Program-made: the position numbers and the translations under genes
Notes under the pieces: model-generated
What the model saw: the letters and a program-made list of their open reading frames with translations, nothing else
The model's database searches: none
Told to the model about the DNA's origin: nothing
Assembly: GCA_030737835.1 (NCBI GenBank)
Contig: CM060853.1
Span: 19,216,895-19,280,894, forward strand
From: Acorus gramineus
Taxonomy: Eukaryota > Streptophyta > Magnoliopsida > Acorales > Acoraceae
Length of the DNA: 64,000 bases
Reading direction: 5' to 3'
Shown: positions 1 through 12,341 of the stretch, piece after piece
Layout: each line of letters opens with the position of its first letter
Numbering within the stretch: position 1 is the first letter of the stretch

Positions 1-384
1 GATAAACTACAGACAGTTGTCCCAATTTTGAAATGAAAACGGTGATATTTTATTCTACATTTCTCATCACTTTCATCCTAATTTTGACAAATGCAAATAT
101 GAACAAAATTGATAGACTTTTTATCTCTTAAAATTAAAACAATTTATCATCAAAAATTTAACCTCTTTCCAAATTAGCTCACTGAGTATTTCATTACTCT
201 TTTCATAAACATTGATACTCTTAAAGTGCCCCCCCACCCCTCTTTTTTTACACAAATGAAAGTTGATTTTGATCGGTTCAAGAGACGTAGAGGTAATTTT
301 AAGTTTTTTTGTTACCATGTTTTAATAGTTAATCAGATCAGAAACCAGACTGATCTCACATTGATTCAAATATTGACAGTTCAA
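1..384. other. AT-rich intergenic, no gene seen
   Basis: Low-complexity AT-rich sequence. Short reading frames are present on both strands but none has recognisable domain content or splice structure. Confidence 0.6.
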
Positions 385-385
385 T

Positions 386-580
386 CGTCTCACTCAGCTT
401 TAGTTGAGTGGTTGAGGTCACCCTTCTTTTCTGAAGAGGTCTAGGTTCGAGCCTTGATGGCCACCCAAAAATGTAGAAAAGCCCTTTGGGCTTGTCATAT
501 GGGCAGTAGCCGCCCATGGTTAGTTTGTGGGTTTATAATAATCTTTGGTTTATACTCATAAATTAGGGTTGGTTTATACT
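386..580 (+). mobile_element. tRNA-derived SINE (candidate)
   Basis: A box A-like motif (TAGTTGAGTGG, 401-411) is followed about 43 bp later by a box B motif (GGTTCGAGCC, 444-453). This is the internal RNA polymerase III promoter layout of tRNA-derived SINEs. It is not a tRNA: no acceptor stem or anticodon arm can be drawn. A tRNA-unrelated body with a short GGGC hairpin and a T-rich tail follows. The 3' end is approximate and I did not find clear target-site duplications. Confidence 0.55.
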
Positions 581-599
581 TTTAATTGCATGACTTAAG

Positions 600-1130
600 C
601 CATACCCACTAGATGAAATTGATTTCTTGGGCAGCTCTAATATTTACCTTTCCATTACCCATTAAATGTTTCTGATTCATCTGGCACCATTGAATTGGAA
701 GGAATCGGCTTATTAGGATGTTTTATTTGTTTTTAATAAGAACCAACTGATTTTGATTTCGCTTTGAATTGCTAGCCATCTTTTTCTTCACAGCGACTCT
801 TGATCTGTGCAATTATTTAAACCCCACTTCACCAACCACTTTTATTCACATCCTCGTCTCATCATCCAAATAAATAAATAAAATATTTCATTGAAGACTT
901 CTCCACCGTTGGTTTCTTCTGGATTAAAATTCATTGAACTTTTTCACTGTAATTTTATCATCTCTGTAATTCACTCTTTGAAACTTGGGTCATGTTTAGT
1001 TGTCGAACATGGAATGGAAAATATAAAATGGCGTAGATCATATGCCAATGAGAGAATTCCCAATGGCCTTCCAGTTTTTGGACCGTAGAAATGTTTCTCC
1101 TCTTTTACAGGACCAACTACCTATGATGGA
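600..1130. other. Intergenic, no gene seen
   Basis: Unremarkable AT-rich sequence. The short frame around 891-1088 has no supporting features. Confidence 0.5.
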
Positions 1131-2400
1131 ATAAAAGGTTTCAGACGTTTTCGACGAATCTCGGGATCCTCGTCTTCGTTTTGAACTGGATGTACAGTAT
1201 CCTGCATGTTCTGGACACAAATCAACAAAGGTTAGGGTTCGTCTGCTTCCATCTGTCATTAACAATTCACAATACATATATACATAAACAAGAGAACCTT
1301 ATCAGTCCGAAACATCAAACTCACCTAATAAAAAACTCTAAATACAAAATCGAACAAAGATTGAAATGAAAACCTCATCTTGAACACAAACTCTAAATAC
1401 AAAATTGAACAAAGATTGAACAAAGATTAAACGGTTTCAGACGTTTTCGGTGAACCTCAGGATCCTCATTTTCGTCCTAAACAAAAACTACTGTATCCTC
1501 CATATTCTGGACACAAATTAGCGGGGGCTGGGGCTCGTCTGCTTCCATCTGTCATTAACAATTCACAATACATATATATACATAAACAGAAGAACCTTGT
1601 CAGTCCAAAACATCAAACTCACCTAATAAAAACTCTAAATAGAAAACTGAGCCAAGATTGAACTGAGACAGCAGCTATTAGAGACAAAGATTGAACATTA
1701 AAAAAAACAAAAAAGAGAAGAAAAAAAATTAACATCCGTAAATCTAGTATGAATGAGTGTCAATTCATATAAAACTAGACAAATGTTAATATTTTTTCTT
1801 TTTTTTGAGACGGGATGTGGAATGGTCTTGTTCGAACATTCAATTAATAATATCATTCAGATATAAACAAAAGACTTCACCTCGAATGAAAAACAAAAAC
1901 AGGTGCCAAACAAACAGAAAAAAAAATTGAATAAACTAAAACTAGTTTAAATAATGGTTCAGTTTCATTCCATCACAACACATATTTACATAAACTTAAT
2001 AACCCATGTCAGTCCCAAACATCAAACTGACCTAAAAAAAAAACTCTAAATACAAAATTGAACAAAGATTGAACCGAGATAGCTGTCAGAGACAAATGTT
2101 CAACATCAACAAAAAAAAACTGAAAAATAAAAATAAAACAGGGACCTCTGTGAATTTAGAAAGACTGAGTGTCAATTCATCATAAAACTATACAAATGGT
2201 TAATATTTTTTCCTTTTTTTTTTTTGGACAGGGTGGTGAAATGGTCTTGTTCAAACTTTCAATTAATAACACCACTCAAATATAAATAAAAGACTTCACC
2301 TTAAATGAAAAACAGGTGCCGAACAAACAGAAAAAATTGAATAAACTAAAACTAGTTTAAATATCGGTTCCAGTTCCATTCCATCATATTTAATTCCATT
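1130..2400. repeat. Degenerate direct-repeat cluster
   Basis: Several blocks recur in the same orientation. The block starting CAGACGTTTTCG occurs near 1141 and 1438. The block with ACATCAAACTCACCTAATAAAA occurs near 1310 and 1608, with a third version near 2018. A block of about 240 bp containing ATGGTCTTGTTC, GACTTCACCT and AAACTAGTTTAAAT occurs at about 1740-1985 and again at 2150-2400. Copies differ by substitutions and small indels, so the duplications are not recent. No coding capacity is evident. They may be internal repeats of an old element. Confidence 0.6.
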
Positions 2401-3600
2401 ACCAAATAGATGGATAGAAATTCAATAACAAATAAAGATTCATGAAATTCATTGCAATCAAACAGAACCTCGTTGAACTTAAACCATATCAAATCGATCT
2501 ATTCATTATTGAAACTTTTCATATAACACATAAATATGGAATCTAGATCATTTATATATAAATAAAAAAACTTAATGGGCATGTTAAACTTTCAAAGGGA
2601 ATGAGAGATAAAGTACGTGGGAATCTCACGAAACCAAATCCATTAAAGCAAACAAAAAAACCAGAGAGAGTGAAGGATTCGAACATGGAGAGGGAACAAA
2701 AAGAACAAATAAGAAACCATTGAAACCCATTCAAGAAATTAAACCATTGATAAATATAACTTGTTATATGTCATTGACATTCCCAAAATGTAACAACGCC
2801 CTGATTTTATTCTACCGTCGATTTTCGTGAACAAACCGATTAGAAAACTAAATTTTAAAGTGAGATTAGCAACAACAATGTTTTATTTTTAAATTTCTAA
2901 GTTTGTTCGGGAGCAGTGATTTAAAACAGGTTGGACTGACCCATTTAAAACACATACCAAAATCAGACACGGCCAACAAGTCATCTTGTTTCGTTGGCTC
3001 TCATTCATGTCGTACCTCCGACACCAGTTTTAGGCACGATACATGTCTTTCGTAAACGGTCACCGGGTCGCTAGATCCGCTTGAACAATCCAGAGAGGAC
3101 CGGATCTGTTTCATGAGCAAGAGAGCCCGACCTTCCAAGGAGATGGCACTCAGCATGCTAGTCGGGGTACCTGATGTTCAAAGGCTAGTCGCGAGTTCGA
3201 TCCTCCCGAAGACAATGCTATGAGAGCTCATCCATGAACAGAATGGTAACATAGTTATTGACGGTCAAGACACACTCTATTCAGTACAACTGTCAAGGCG
3301 CATGTTTAGTCTGATAAACAAACTAGTAAGATCCTGCGTGGCCTGTCTGAAATGACACCATATAGCATCTGAAATAATCTTCTCTAACACGGAATACCTT
3401 ACAGAAATGAGAGAAACTAACTTGAGTATCAGAACCTCCTCATCCTCCTTAACCGGCAGCACACGGGTGTGAAAGAAGTTTACGAGTGCAAATTCAATAT
3501 CCTCATAGTTAGATCATCTTTAGTTGCGGGAATTCATAGCACTGCACACAGAGTTATTATAATAAATTATTTTTATATTTAAGTATATAGATAAAAAAAA
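2400..3600. other. Intergenic, no gene seen
   Basis: No supportable gene. About 2926-3215 is less AT-rich and contains a TTCGATCC-type stretch (about 3195) that could be a decayed retroelement or SINE piece, but nothing diagnostic was found. Confidence 0.4.
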
Positions 3601-3834
3601 ATTGAAGATTAAAAATAACAGTTTAACAATTGATCAGATTTTTTTTTGTCATCTGTGGGGGCCATCATCAAACAGATGCCGTCCAACCAACGACCACTAG
3701 TCCCCTGAGCCCACACAACGGCTCTGCTCAACCACACACAAACAATGTCTTACTCACCAGACCCCAGCAACCACCCCACAAAATCTCATATTTTCCAAAC
3801 TCCTCAACAAAGAAATCTTCCCATCCTTTCATCC

Positions 3835-6800
3835 ATGGAGGAGGACTACAACAGACTCAAAGAATTGAAGGCCTTCGACGAGACCAAAGCGGGCGTCCAA
3901 GGCCTCGTGGAGTCCGGGCTCACTAAGCTCCCCCGGATATTCCTCCGACCCAAAGACGACTTCGACCACGTCGACCCGTCGGAGACCACCACCATCCCGG
4001 CTATTCCCGTCATAGACCTCACCGACGCGCGCGCGTGCGCGGTCGAAGCGGTGCGCGACGCATCGGAGACGCTCGGCTTCTTCCGGGTGACGGAACACGG
4101 GATCCCCCGGGAGGTGCTCGATGGGGTGCTCGAGGGGGTGAGGAGGTTTCACGAGCAGCCGAGGGAGGTGAGGGCGGAGCACTACACGCGCGACCCGACA
4201 AGGAAGGTGAGGTACCTAAGCAACTTTGATCTGTATCAGTCGCGGTGGACTAATTGGAGGGACACCTTGTTCTGCGCCATGGCCCCTGAACCCCCCAGCG
4301 CGGATGAGTTGCCCGTCGCTTGCAGGTACAAAAGCCCTTAGCCCCTGTTTGGGTAGAAGAATACACGTAGAATATGATGGAATATGAGTGAATAAACAAC
4401 AAATGAAACTTTTTGTTTGTAGGAATTTGTGGATATAACTATGTTAGAATAGACGATGTTCTAGATTTTTTGGAATTGTGTTGTTCAATCTAAACTATTG
4501 CGCTGGTATAAAGAGACTTACATGTCAAACACTTGTTATTAGCTCTTTCACATCAGGGGGCTCATATGTCAAATCACTTTTTTACCTTTCTTAAATGTTA
4601 TCATCGTCTTATTCACATTTTATCTACAATTTACCCATGGTCAATCAAACAATAAAAAATTTATTATTACATTTTCGAATTAGAATAATTAAAAGCATAA
4701 CCAAACAAAAATAGCTTACTCCATCAAAATAATTATCTATCTCAAAATAGTTTAAGTCACTATCCAATAGGGGGCTAAAGAATGGCACAATCCCAAACAT
4801 ACAATAGCAACCTACTACTGGGACTAGACAAACTTGGATTGTGTGTCATTTTTTAATCAAATAACAATAATTTTATTATTACGTTTTTGAATTAGAATAA
4901 TTAAAAATACAATCAAACAAAATAGCTTATTCCATCAATGTAGTTATTTATCTCAAAATAGTTTAAGTCGCTATTCAAAAGGGGGCTAAAGAACAGCACA
5001 GTCCCAAACATACAATGGCAACCTACTACTGGGACTAGACAAACTTTGATTGTGCGGCATTTTTCCACCTGCGTCCCCCACGGGTATCGAAACCAGGTGA
5101 GGATCCTCTAGGAGCAGTGTTCCTTTCATTTTGGGACATAACCCATAGGTCATTGTGACCGCTTGCAACCCTCACTTGTGGTCATCAATTTCTCATGATC
5201 CATCATAGCCACCCTCATGGACTCGAATTCTGTCTTGTAATCTAAAATTTTGTAATCTAGGTCTCCTGGTCCAACACCTTGGTTCTTAAATTCTCTGTTT
5301 GATTTTTAAGAATCAGCACAAGAGATTGAACGTCTGGCTCATGACCTTTCACAAATCCTCTAATACTGAGCTTTTGCCTCAAGTTCTTCAAGGCATGAGT
5401 CCATCTCCGCCGTGACATGCTTGACGTGATCTAATTGCTCATCCAATAGGTTTATCTCCCCTGCAAGCTCCTTGGATCTGGCCACTCATTTATTTAGATG
5501 GCTCTTGTTTGGTGATTTTAGAAATCATACAGATCATTTTCCACAATCCTCTCCTATGTCATTGGCTCTAATACCGCTTGTCACAGTCTTAGGTAGCGCT
5601 TGGAAACGCTTTTAAATGCGCACACAAACATTTTTCCAAACGTCTGCCAGGAATCAAATTTAATTAAAAAGTTATTTAGAGTTTTTAGTGAAAAAAGTTT
5701 ATGCTTTTTAAGAAGTGCGGAATGTGAGCTTCCTGAGAATTATTTATTCAAAATCATACTTTTCCAACGGTTCCAAATGCTGCCTTAGTGTTTTTCATAA
5801 CTTTACAGAAGTTAAGCAAACAATTGAGATCAAATTTGGTGAGGTTTTCTTATTTTGAAAACTGCTTGGTTTCAGGGACATATTAATGGAATACTCCAAG
5901 CACGTTGGGAGACTGGGGAACACACTGATTGAGCTGCTGGCAGAGGCTTTGGGTCTGGATTCAAACCACTTAATAGACTTGGATTGCGCAAAGGGCCATA
6001 TCCTCCTCTCACATTATTATCCAGCATGCCCTGAATCAGATCTGACTCTTGGAAGTACGAAGCACACAGATCCCGATTTCCTCACAGTTCTCTTGCAGGA
6101 TAATATCAGTGCACTCCAAGTCTATCACCAGAATCGTTGGGTCGATGTTCCTCCCATCCCAGGAGCCCTGGTTGTGAATATTGGAGATCTTTTACAGGTA
6201 TGATTAGTAACGCAAATTTAATGTGCATGTAGTTCTGCTTAGATAACGTTATGATATTATCACATTGAGTGCGTTTTGGCACAAGTGAGTGGCACTTTCG
6301 CAGACCACACCGGATGCTATGAAAATATTTTGCAGGTCTTGCGAAATTAGTATTTCAATCTTATACTAGAGTTTATGTGGGGGTTTTTTGATGTTGAGAT
6401 TTCAAATTAGTGGAAGGTAAACATTAAGCAAGGTTGATAGTTTCATCTCCCATTAGAATTATGAATTAAAGTTGGTTCAGCCAATACTGATCCCAAACTT
6501 GAGATATGTGAGCAGGTCTAATTTTGTTTTTGTTCGTTTCAGATTAAAAAAAACTTAAATCAAACAAGCCGAATCAATTTTATGAATGAACAAAATATAT
6601 AATTTACCTGTAGCCAAAGAAGGCAAGCCGAATCAATTTTATGAATGAACAAAATATATATTTTACCTATAGCCAAAGAAGGTCCAGTAAACATTCACTT
6701 ATATGCAAACAAGACCCAACCCATTAATGCATATTCTTCAAAGCCTCCCTTAGGACGGCCTAATTGAATTAATTAGTAATTTGTAAATTCCGTTCAGTTT

Positions 6801-7369
6801 AATTTAATTTTGGTTGAAAGAATACATTCGGTTATGGTTTTGCTATGTAATTCAGAATTCCATTCAGGTTTCGGTTTGGGGGTAATTGTAATTCAGTTTT
6901 ATTTAATGTTGATAGCAATTCAAACCAAAACACCCGAGCTGCACCCTTATTTAGCGCTTCATTACCTGCACTGAAAATGCTTGATTTTTGACGCGTAAGA
7001 ATGGCTTAAAACATCGCATTGTTTTTGTTATATGAACATGTTTTATTTTATGAGCTTTGTTTGTTATCGTTATATTGACATGTTTTATTTTACGAGCTTT
7101 GTTTCATGTAGCTGATCTCTAATGGGAAGCTGAAAAGCGTGGAGCACAGGGTGCTAGTGAATCCAGACTGCTCAAGAGTGTCGGTGGCGTGTTTTTTCAC
7201 AATGCATTTACATTCATCTGAGAATGAGAGGCTCTATGGCCCCATCAAGGAACTGTTATCAGATGAGAATCCGCCGATATACCGAGCAACGACTGCAAAA
7301 GAATACCAGTCGTACCATTTATTGAAAGGACTCGACGGGACGTTTGCGCTGGATCGTTACAGGCTCTGA
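3835..7369 (+). CDS. 2-oxoglutarate/Fe(II) dioxygenase, ACC-oxidase-homolog type (DOX-1)
   Basis: Exons 3835-4325, 5876-6197 and 7112-7369 give 356 residues. Each junction is GT-AG and keeps frame. The start at 3835 places the family N-terminal motif [20 protein letters not shown] right after Met; an in-frame ATG at 3745 would add 30 atypical residues. The N-terminal DIOX_N-like region is followed by the jelly-roll domain. Iron ligands are H227, D229 (KHTDPDF) and H283 (VEHRV). The 2-oxoglutarate-binding pair is R293-x-S295. The family includes D4H, BX6, GSL-OH and tomato E8: soluble enzymes that hydroxylate or desaturate small molecules using 2-oxoglutarate and O2. It is not true ACC oxidase. 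The substrate is unknown. Exon 1 is very GC-rich, especially 4025-4200, and intron 1 is loaded with transposon debris. It is the most diverged member of the local array. Confidence 0.9.
4341..4775. mobile_element. MITE, family M1 copy A, in DOX-1 intron 1
   Basis: Termini are GCCCCTGTTTGGGTAG and, reverse-complemented at the right, GCCCCCTATTGGATAG. The inside shares a string of motifs with copies at 17179, 20070, 20488, 22451, 62452 and 62943: TGTCAAATCA..., a CTTATTCACATTTTATC-like stretch, then ATTAGAATAATT and AACCAAAC. The TIR type resembles Tourist/Harbinger MITEs. Confidence 0.6.
4652..5062. repeat. Two direct copies of a ~200-bp segment (period 212)
   Basis: The end of MITE copy A plus flank (about 4652-4850) is repeated at about 4864-5062. 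Shared anchors include CCCAAACATACAAT and AACCTACTACTGGGACTAG. Both copies are in the same orientation inside DOX-1 intron 1. Confidence 0.8.
5070..5588 (-). mobile_element. Decayed LTR-retrotransposon fragment
   Basis: Read on the minus strand, TGTGACA (possible LTR end) is followed by GCGGTATTAGAGCC, which resembles the primer-binding-site region of plant LTR elements (compare TGGTATCAGAGC). Further in, the minus strand encodes a stretch rich in E, L and K (such as [20 protein letters not shown]) with stop codons nearby, like a broken coiled-coil gag. No second LTR was found. Confidence 0.45.
5592..5784. mobile_element. Tourist-like MITE in DOX-1 intron 1
   Basis: It starts GGTAGCGCTTGGAAACG and the reverse complement of its end is GGCAGCATTTGGAACCG. 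It is flanked by TTA on both sides (5589-5591 and 5785-5787), the PIF/Harbinger target duplication. The interior resembles the elements at about 16945-17170 and 19852-20060. Confidence 0.7.
6567..6683. repeat. Tandem duplication, 60-bp unit, DOX-1 intron 2
   Basis: Two adjacent copies of a unit starting CAAGCCGAATCAATTTTATG and ending in AGCCAAAGAAGG, nearly identical. Confidence 0.85.
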
Positions 7370-7465
7370 TGTTAGTCATTGGGTATGCAGAGTGGGGATG
7401 CAGATTCATCTGCTTCATCTCATTATATGAAGCTATATAATATCCATCTCTAGTGCCAAGCACTG

Positions 7466-7590
7466 AATATAGGGATTTTCACATTGTGATCGTGTGAGCT
7501 ATGCTGAATGTGTGAGTACCTCAGGTTTAGGGAATTTCACATTGTGATCATGTGAGCTATGCTGAATGTGTGAGCACCTCAGGTTCAATT
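7466..7590. repeat. Tandem duplication, ~64-bp unit, DOX-1 3' flank
   Basis: Two copies of a unit containing TTTCACATTGTGATC, GTGAGCTATGCTGAATGTGT and ACCTCAGGTT, within about 220 bp of the DOX-1 stop codon and so probably in or near its 3' UTR. Confidence 0.85.
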
Positions 7591-8062
7591 GTTCTCTGTC
7601 TGTATATTAGGTTTTTGGAATGTACCATTTGGGCTACATGTGGTGACTAAATATATACGATTTCTTATTCATTTTCTTACTTTATAATTGAAAAATAGAG
7701 AGAGTAGTTTCATTAATTACTTTTACGGCCCTAACCATTTTTGAATTTGTTTTAATGTATCTAATAATATTCTAATGAATTGAATATATATCTATTTTAA
7801 ATTCTCCCAATTTACTAAATATTAGGCTAAGGGAAAATGGAGCGCCTGTTATGATTTCAATCAAAGTAGTTACGATTGAAGAACAAAGAAGTCGTGGTTT
7901 GATTAATCTCAATGTAATAATATCATCAATGAAAGTAAATTTTTCTAAATAGAATCCTGATATTTCTAGCCAAAATCTAATACTTGATTATACCGGAGAT
8001 AACATAATAAGCTGCAAACCATCATGTAAATTCTTCCTCCACCCTTCTTATATTAAACTATA

Positions 8063-9095
8063 GGGTTAAAGACATCTAAGTTCCTATAAACATGGAAAAA
8101 CCCATATAAGTCCCAACTAAAATTGAGACAGACGTACGAGTCCCTGAAAACTCAGAAAAACCCAATTATCATCATTGAGTTAAATTTCCATCCAAACTTA
8201 ACGGAATATTCTCAGAATATTCCATCACATATAATTGTATAGACATTGAAGTCCTTATAAACAGTCATAAAGACAAATTAGTCCCTGCAAAAGACAAAAT
8301 TGCCCCTGAAAGACTTTTACATTAAATTGTGTACACATTGCAGTCCCTATAAACAATCATAAAGACAAATTAATCCCTGCAAAAGACAAAATTGCCCCTG
8401 AGAGATTTTTACATTTAATTGGATAAACATTACAGTCCTTATAAATAATCGTAAAGACAAAATGGTCCCTGTAAAAGACCAAAATGCCCCTGAAGAATGC
8501 ATTCTACCGGTTAAAATATTGGTTTTACATCCAAATTGTGATCTTCAGGTGGAGTGTGATTGATATGATAGAAGATGAAAAAATAAATAAATAAATTATA
8601 TTATTTGTCTTTATGATTGTTTATAAGGACTGCAATGTCTACACAATTAAATGTAAAAATCCTTCAGGGGTATTTTTGTCTTTTACAGGGACCAATTTGT
8701 CTTTACGATTGTTTATAAATACTATAATGCCTATTCAATTAAATGTAAAAGTCCTTTAGGGACAATTTTGTCTTTTGCGGAGGATTAATTTTCTTTATGA
8801 TTATTTATAGGGACAGCAATGTGTACACAATTTAATGTAAAAGTCTTTTAAGACAATTTTGTCTTTTGCAGGGATTAATTTGTCTTTATGACTGTTTATA
8901 AGGACTTCAATGTTAATACAATTATATGTAATGAAATATTATAGGAATATTCCGTTAAGTTTAGATGAAAATTTAACTCAGGGATGATAATTGAGTTTTT
9001 CTGAATTTTCAGGACTCATACGTCTGTCTCAATTTTAATAGAGACTTATATAGATTTTCTCATGTTTGTAGTAGAGACTTAGATGACTTTAAACC
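8063..9095. mobile_element. Foldback (long inverted repeat) element with 9-bp TSD
   Basis: The left arm (about 8063-8515) and right arm (about 8600-9095) are inverted copies. The ends are GGGTTAAAGACATCTAAG and, reverse-complemented, GGTTTAAAGTCATCTAAG. TAAACTATA occurs immediately outside both ends (8054-8062 and 9096-9104), a 9-bp duplication as made by Mutator-type transposases. Each arm holds three tandem units of roughly 130 bp, each with a GTCCNTATAAA-like segment, CATAAAGACAAA, and CAAAAGACAAAATTGCCCCT. There is no coding capacity. A transcript would fold into a hairpin of more than 400 bp. Confidence 0.85.
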
Positions 9096-9104
9096 TAAAC
9101 TATA

Positions 9105-11315
9105 ACTTATATTATTTCCGCCGTTGGAAGTATTGACCCAAACTTCACGGCAAAGCAAGACTTACAAAATTATAAAGAATAAAGTACAAAATGACTTAAT
9201 TTTGCGCTTGTTCAAACCAAAGTTTTCGTGACTAATAATTAATTAAGTCATAAAATATTATGAAAAATTAAAAATCCATAACTACTGTGTTGAACATACA
9301 AGTTGAGGTTGAATTACATTTTTTTTTTTTTTTTTTGCTTGATAAGGTTGAATTACGTTACTATCAGTACACTAATTAAATTAATTTCCTTCGTCAATTC
9401 TTATCGGATTAGTTTTCCATCGACTTTAAATTGTCAACCCTTCTTCTCAAATCCGCTATCATCCCATCAATAGATTTCATGTCAGCATTGGTGGCTTATA
9501 AACATTTATTAGACCAATGAATAATTAAATACATTCAACAAACTAAATTAAGGTTGAGAAATTGTTTATATATATTGAATATTATTATTATGTTATCAAT
9601 CACCCACAAGTTTGGTGGTGATTCTATCTCTCGGGTTTTTCCAACATTAAAAAAAAAAAGTTGATTTCCTTGTCACCAAAAAATCTCAAAATAAAGAGTT
9701 ATCCACGTAATAACCTACATTCTGGAGGGATAAAACCAACCTGCAATTGATACAAATAACCTATATTACAGAATTATTATATACAACGAGCAATATAATA
9801 TATAATATTTTATGTATACCTAAACATTTTTTTTATATAGAAAATGTGAGCACATGTATTTCAAATGATTAAAATAGACAATATCTGAACGTGGGCGCAG
9901 CTAAACAAGTTATTGTTTGCCAATTAACCATCAAATTGAAGTCAATGTTGTATATTTTAATGTATGTGACAGCGATTACACACAAAGATATTGCCAATTA
10001 ACCTTCAAATTGAAGTCAATGTTGTATATTATGATAGAATCCATACACTATAATAGTATAATATATATTACGTTATCATAGCTTATGGGGCTGTAAAAAG
10101 AATTGCGTGTATCTGCGCTCTAACGTATGAGCAACACTCTCTTTGAGGGCCATATGTGATACCACCCTCCTCAAAAGATGTATGACATGTAAGTACAAAG
10201 AGTGCCGTTGATACACTTAGTACCTTTTGCAGTCCAATATATAACCCTATACACCTCATATACTACAATAACACGGTATATATTATATTTATTATAATGT
10301 ACGAGGTTCTATTATAATGTATAATACAATTTTTTTTAAATTTTTTCAAAGCAAAAAATTAAAATACAATATTGTATCTTAGTATATATTTTATTTCATA
10401 TAACAACATGTACTTCAATGAAAAAGTATATGATTTAAAAATAATAATAAAAAAATCGGTGTGTGTTGTAATTGGGGTTACACAAGAAGCTGGACATATC
10501 ATTTTCCCAATACAAAATGTGTACCACTCATGAAATTCGATCTTACCCACTACATATGATATGATAGTGCTAATAACCTTAGCCACTCTTGCCATCATTC
10601 TCGTAGTCCTAACCTAATTATTTTTTCCTAATCCAGTATATGTAATGTATATTAAATTAGAAAATACAAAAAAACATATGCATGTAATTCAATCGAATAA
10701 ATTCTTCAATTTTTGGTGTAAAGAATTCACACTTAATTATCTTAAAAAATAATTCAAATGATTGCATTGATTTTCTACAATATATATATATATATATATA
10801 TTTGATACATACGCGGAGATTGGCGACTCAGACTGTGGGCATAACCCACAATATATTACTTGTTCGGATTCTAGTCCAACTTTTGCAACCATATACATTC
10901 ACATATGACTGGAATTCATTGACTTATTAAATTTAGGACTTCCCACGAGGTTCATGCCAGTTTTGGTAGAATCATGTTGTAGCATTTGAAAACAATTTTA
11001 ATTCCTCTATATCTAAAATCAGAGGTCAAATGTTTCATAACTTTTCCAGTCAGAGAGCTTTGAATGATTTCCATGGAATGTCAGCAATGTCCACTTGCAA
11101 ATGATCTTATTTTATCCAAATCACGTTTTCAATGAAAGATAAGACATGAATTTGAACGTCCATGCATGGCAGACTAACTCAGCGAAAAAACAAAACAGAG
11201 ATCTAACAAGTATTGAGATATCATAAGTTCATTGAATCCACAAGGAATAATTGAATCCAATATTATTAATAATAAAACTGTCAACCCTAGATTACAAGTC
11301 TCGTATTTATACTAA
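9105..11315. other. AT-rich intergenic with short repeats
   Basis: No gene seen. A block of about 40 bp (TTGAAGTCAATGTTGTATAT) occurs twice, at about 9920 and 9995. AT-rich sequence around 10020-10470 shares motifs (TATTATGATAGAAT, GTACTTCAATG) with 38160-38400 and with the window end, suggesting an old dispersed repeat. (AT)10 at 10781-10800 is a microsatellite. Confidence 0.5.
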
Positions 11316-11377
11316 TAACAAAAAATTAAAAATTACTAAATATAGTAAAATTCAAAAATTGATTTTCTGATTCTATG
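11316..11377. repeat. 62-bp direct repeat, left copy
   Basis: Starts TAACAAAAAATTAAAAATT and ends TTTTCTGATTCTATG. It matches 12342-12403 with one mismatch seen. Confidence 0.85.
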
Positions 11378-12341
11378 GGAAGTGATTGTAGAAACGGGTC
11401 GGGGTGGACCCGGATTTGGCGCTTGTGAAATATTTATGGTAACAATTTAATACAAAAATGTTACCATACCATTTTAAAGGGACGGGGTGGACCGTGACCC
11501 ACCCCGTTTTCGGACCCTTCGGGTCCGGGTCCGGGTCCAACCCAGGACCCGGCGGGTCCGGAGAAATGTGGACCCGGGCCCGGACCCGGGTCGGGCCCGG
11601 GTCCGACCCGACCCGGATGGTTGGGTAAAAAAAGAAAAAAGAAAAAAAAAGAGAAGAGCTCATGTATTTGTTTGTCTTATCATTCTATTTGAAATTTTTT
11701 GTAATAAAACATTATTGTTAATGAGACTATGTTTGAATATAATTTTACAATTCAAAAGTAGTAAATGAATTATTAAACAACATCCAAAACAATAATCACT
11801 AACATAAAAAACATATTAACCTAAATAATAAACATAACTAACCTAAACAACATTCAAAACAATATTAACCTAAACAACATTCAAAACAATAAACACTAAC
11901 ATATTAACCTAAATAATAAACATAAATCATGCAACAAACTAATTAATTATACAAATTCAAATGCTAATAAGTTAATTGTTCAAAACAAACCGATTTATAG
12001 GCTTGTTATGATTATGATTTATGAACTTGTAGATACAAACATAAGTTAAGTAAGAAATAAAATTATGTATCAACTAATACTAATGGTCTTATAATATATG
12101 AACATATATTAAAAAAATAGTCGGGTCCAACGGGTCGGGGCGGGGTGGACCCGGACCCGACCCGTTTGTTTGTTCGGGTCCGCCGGGTCGGGTCCAACTC
12201 TGACAAATGTCCAAATCAGGTCGGCAGTATATTACACGTGTAATCAGGTCCCGGTCGGATCGGGTCTGGGTCTGGGTCTGGACCCGACCCGTTGACAGGC
12301 AAAGTTTAAAACTGTTATTGTAAACCCTTTTTCTTGTAGTG
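11378..12341. mobile_element. CACTA-type element, one clear end
   Basis: The right end (12328-12341) reads, reverse-complemented, CACTACAAGAAAAA, the classic plant CACTA terminus. Subterminal blocks at 11396-11625 and 12120-12295 are GC-rich arrays of GGGTC/GACCC motifs in both orientations, as in CACTA subterminal repeats. The left terminus is not recognisable (AGTGATTGTAGAAAC at that point). No transposase was found in the AT-rich middle, so it is non-autonomous or deleted. Confidence 0.6.

Noticed and set aside
401-455. tRNA gene
   Set aside because: Boxes A and B are present but no cloverleaf or acceptor stem forms; SINE is the better call.
3150-3215. Second SINE or tRNA with a TTCGATCC box
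   Set aside because: Box A is not convincing and no folding or repeat body was found.
3745-3834. Upstream in-frame ATG as DOX-1 start
   Set aside because: It would add 30 Ser/Pro-rich residues absent from the other two genes; the ATG at 3835 gives the typical N-terminus.
3829-4201. Minus-strand and shifted frames over DOX-1 exon 1
   Set aside because: They are shadows of a GC-rich exon; the plus frame has the family motifs and correct splicing.
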